Assembly (NCBI GenBank): GCA_027578815.1
Contig: JANBTH010000475.1
Location: 1-16,665 of the forward strand
Origin: Coemansia sp. RSA 1804
Taxonomy: Eukaryota; Kickxellomycota; Kickxellomycetes; Kickxellales; Kickxellaceae
DNA: 16,665 nucleotides
Direction of reading: 5' to 3'
Part shown: positions 14,415-16,665 of the stretch, one piece after another
Layout of the letters: every line of letters begins with the position of its first letter
Numbering within the stretch: the first letter of the stretch is position 1
Program-made: the position numbers and the translations under genes
The notes under the pieces: generated by a model
The model's input: only the letters and a program-made list of their open reading frames with translations
Databases searched by the model: none
What the model was told of the DNA's origin: nothing

Positions 14415-15953
14415 TCAGTTCTCAGAAACAATACCAATTACGCGGCACAACCACTCGACGGCCTCTTCGCTGGCCAGCCATGTCGCCAGACTCATCAGTC
14501 GGGCATCCCAGCCAACGCGATAAGTCGACTTTGGATAGCGACTGCTCAGCGCATGCATTATAGCGCTCACAGCGTGATGCGTCGGCAATGCAAAGACCGG
14601 CGCCAGCTCGTTGGAAGTCCTTATCCGGCGGATCATCGGGCTGTAAAGCGCCTTATCGGAATTGCGCGCACCGGAGGCCCCCGCAGACGCTGTGTCTTCG
14701 TCAGATGGAAGCTCAGACCTCGGCGGCGACCCCATCGGTGACGCCGACGCAGTTGCCTCGTCGCCGGGCATCGCAGCAAGCCCTGCCGTGCGCTTGCGCA
14801 GACTTCGCGCTACACGGACGCCGTTGAGACGCGCGTGGTGAAGCTCCAGCTGCGACTCGACTTTGCTCCACAGCGCCGTGCGTGTGAGACCCGGTTCGAT
14901 AACCGACACAGATATACGGCTGCTGGCCAGCTCGTAATGCCACGCACGACTCGCGGCTGACAGTGCAGCCTTGCTCGCACAGTACACGCCAAAGCCAGGC
15001 CCAATCAGCCACGACATGATGCTCGATATGTTGACGATTCGGCCGTTGTAGCGTCTCAGCAGCGGCATAAAGCGCTGCGTCACCCGCACAGGTCCGTTGA
15101 AGTTGACTGTCATGCAATGGTCGATAAACGCTGGCGCCGACATGTCCATCGGTCCAAACGCAGTCACGCCGGCATTGTTAACTATACCAACCAGCGGGAT
15201 CCGCCGCGCCTCCAGCTCCTCATCCACCCGCCTGTACGCCTGGTCAATCGACTCGCTGCTGGTGACATCCAGAATAACCGGAATAATCTCGCCGGGTCTA
15301 TCCGCCTTGGAACTGCTGCCATTGCATGTATCAGTCTTCCCTCCAATGCCGTTAGAAGCTGCTCGCTGCTTCTGCAGTCGCCTCAGTCGCCGCCGCCGCA
15401 TGTGCTGTGGTCCGCCACCAGCGTCTGCAGATTCAAACTCTCTGTCGTTGCTGTTGCTGTTGCTGCTGGAATTGCCGTTAATCGGTGCCGAACTGTCACT
15501 CTCACACGCATTGCTGCTCTGAAGACTGTTTCTGTTGCCTTGGGCGTGTCTGCGGGTGCTGCCATGACGTGTGGTGCGCGCAGCTTGAGCCCAGCGGTTT
15601 GCTCCTATTGACTCCGGCCGAACGGCGTCCAAAAAGTCGCTTTCAACACGCGCCCCGTCCTCCCAGCTCCGCACTCCGGCAAACACCGTGTATCCGCTTG
15701 ATGCCAGCGCAATGGCCGTGTCATGCCCGATTCCCGAGCTTGTTCCTGTTACCAGCACGGCTGGATGGTACTCGAGACGCGGGCGGTTGACAGGAAACGT
15801 TACACGGGCCTTGGGAAGCAACGAAAGACACGAGCAGACAACTGCATGCCACCAATTTGACACTGCATCCACCACTGACAGTGTCAGAGAGGCTATCGTG
15901 CCAAGCAGTGAGTACAGCAGATACAAAAAGTGGTTGCGCAAAAACGAATCCAT
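14415..15953 (-). CDS. Membrane-anchored classical short-chain dehydrogenase/reductase with large insertions (512 aa)
   Basis: This is an NAD(P)-dependent oxidoreductase of the classical SDR superfamily, nearest in feel to retinol/hydroxybutyrate dehydrogenase-like (SDR9C-type) enzymes; the substrate is unknown. A single exon runs from the ATG at 15953. A hydrophobic segment (about 8-30) should anchor it in a membrane. The Rossmann core starts at EYHPAVLVTGTSSGIG (61-76, TGxxxGIG), with NNAG at 259-262, N285 in MTVNFNGP, catalytic S311 (NISS), Y324 and K328 (YCASK), and PGLTRT 355-360 after it. The second strand ends in Arg (GVR, 95) rather than Asp, hinting at NADP(H). About 105 extra residues (roughly 115-220), rich in Ser, Asn and Arg with an RRRRLRRLQKQR patch, separate strand 2 from ILDVTS. 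A second Ser/Ala insertion spans about 385-435. Core SDRs are about 250-300 aa. No GTAAGT or GTATGT donor was seen in the insert, so I read it as coding. Confidence 0.92.
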   Translation of the reverse strand: MDSFLRNHFLYLLYSLLGTIASLTLSVVDAVSNWWHAVVCSCLSLLPKARVTFPVNRPRLEYHPAVLVTGTSSGIGHDTAIALASSGYTVFAGVRSWEDGARVESDFLDAVRPESIGANRWAQAARTTRHGSTRRHAQGNRNSLQSSNACESDSSAPINGNSSSNSNSNDREFESADAGGGPQHMRRRRLRRLQKQRAASNGIGGKTDTCNGSSSKADRPGEIIPVILDVTSSESIDQAYRRVDEELEARRIPLVGIVNNAGVTAFGPMDMSAPAFIDHCMTVNFNGPVRVTQRFMPLLRRYNGRIVNISSIMSWLIGPGFGVYCASKAALSAASRAWHYELASSRISVSVIEPGLTRTALWSKVESQLELHHARLNGVRVARSLRKRTAGLAAMPGDEATASASPMGSPPRSELPSDEDTASAGASGARNSDKALYSPMIRRIRTSNELAPVFALPTHHAVSAIMHALSSRYPKSTYRVGWDARLMSLATWLASEEAVEWLCRVIGIVSEN

Positions 15954-16470
15954 GCTTCAGCCCGATAGCCGCAGTCTATAATTACGGTCGGAGATTGATG
16001 CTGCGTGCTCAAGAAGAAGGAATTCAAATGGTCTACACGCAGCAGTAGAAAAGTAAAAAAAAAGTCTGTTGCAATCGGAACTACTCGTAAAAAAGTGTGA
16101 AAAAGAAAAGGTGTTTGTTTGCTCTGTTCTCCCTTTTGTGGAGAAATATATGCGGGGAAAGCCCGAAATGCTGCACTAGAGAGCTTAGTGTGCTGAGTCT
16201 CGACCACAACGCATTTGACATTTGGTCTTTGCTGAAGAGCGCGTGAAAGCGATGGTCTATGGCCCTCTCCCATAGAAAAAGGCGGGGCCGCTGCCCAAAC
16301 GTCTGGCTGAAGATTAGAAAAACTGCATTGTCTATTTAGTGCCTTGATTAACGGGAAAAGCATAAAAATATTGGTACAACATTAGAAACAGTGTCTAGCA
16401 TACAGCAAAACGGCACTTGATCCAGAAGCACGGGTCTGGCCTCGATGCCACGGTCCCTGATCTCGGCGGA
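15954..16470. other. Intergenic region: dehydrogenase promoter and right-edge gene 3' UTR
   Basis: About 517 bases without a gene. The minus strand has T-rich runs near 16050-16115, typical of a fungal leader or promoter for the dehydrogenase gene. A 7-bp inverted repeat TCTATGG/CCATAGA with a 7-nt loop lies at 16256-16276 next to a GC-rich patch GGCGGGGCCG. Short ATG frames here have no coding character. Confidence 0.4.
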
Positions 16471-16665
16471 TCAGCGAAGCGTCTCAGGCGCTGGAGCAGC
16501 AGACGCAGCAGCAACAGAAGATGCTGGAGCAGATGCAGCAGCAGCGGATGAGCGCCCGGAGGCATTGCGCAGCGTTTCCCCGTACTCAGCAAAGGTCAGC
16601 ATCACAAAGCCCGCAAGGATGCCGCCACCGCCAACAAAGACGTTCCAGGCAAGCACCTGACCTTG
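16471..16665 (-). CDS. C-terminal end of an unidentified protein with one membrane segment (partial, runs off right edge)
   Basis: A minus-strand frame is open from the window edge to TGA at 16473-16471, 64 codons. It reads VLAWNVFVGGGGILAGFVML, a Gly-rich hydrophobic stretch long enough for one transmembrane helix, then TFAEYGETLRNASGR and an Ala/Ser/Pro tail ending APAPETLR. The hydrophobic-then-polar layout, followed directly by a stop, looks like a real C-terminus rather than a chance frame. An acceptor-like CAG just before GTGCTT (16659-16657) could mean the visible piece is a last exon. I do not recognise the family. The antisense plus-strand frame is Gln-rich and preceded by a stop, so it is less likely. 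Confidence 0.45.
   Translation of the reverse strand, partial: QGQVLAWNVFVGGGGILAGFVMLTFAEYGETLRNASGRSSAAAASAPASSVAAASAAPAPETLR

Overview
The window reads as nuclear DNA of a filamentous or early-diverging fungus. The genes are compact and almost intron-free, the few introns are short (about 110-200 nt) with GTAAGT or GTATGT donors and TAG acceptors, leaders are pyrimidine-rich, and the conserved proteins (a Hog1-type MAP kinase, an ESCRT-III CHMP1/Did2, Iws1/Spn1, a Prx5/PMP20 peroxiredoxin and an OFA-type MFS carrier) are fungal in character. A fast-evolving AT-rich leucine-rich protein resembles the expanded F-box/LRR-like families I associate with Kickxellales such as Coemansia. That placement is an inference; no rRNA or mitochondrial marker is present.

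Layout, left to right. (1) Positions 1-503, minus strand: first exon of a mitochondrial protein with three Cys-Pro heme-regulatory-like motifs, probably 5-aminolevulinate synthase, running off the left edge through an intron. (2) 918-2477, minus: AT-rich LRR-like hypothetical protein. (3) 3099-3980, minus: CHMP1/Did2, which can be reconstructed as three coding exons of 7, 20 and 582 nt. (4) 4240-4749, minus: Prx5-type peroxiredoxin ending in a PTS1-like AKL. (5) 5244-6398, plus: transcription elongation factor Iws1/Spn1, the only plus-strand gene, divergent from the peroxiredoxin. (6) 6785-8080, minus: unrecognised Ser/Arg-rich protein with a hexanucleotide repeat in its probable leader. (7) 8155-9447: 1.3 kb with no convincing gene. 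(8) 9448-11274, minus: OFA-family MFS transporter. (9) 11275-12623: 1.3 kb with no convincing gene. (10) 12624-14013, minus: two-exon Hog1/Sty1/p38 MAP kinase. (11) 14415-15953, minus: membrane-anchored short-chain dehydrogenase with large low-complexity insertions. (12) 16471-16665, minus: C-terminal end of an unidentified protein with one membrane segment.

The genes are individually transcribed housekeeping and accessory genes, not a pathway cluster. Stress signalling (Hog1) and peroxide detoxification (peroxiredoxin) are both present, but nothing in the sequence ties them together. I see no mobile element, CRISPR array, viral gene or secondary-metabolite cluster. The most notable structures are the CHMP1 micro-exons, the split Rossmann fold of the dehydrogenase, the apparent missing N-terminus of the LRR-like protein, and the repeat-containing leader of the unknown 431-residue protein.
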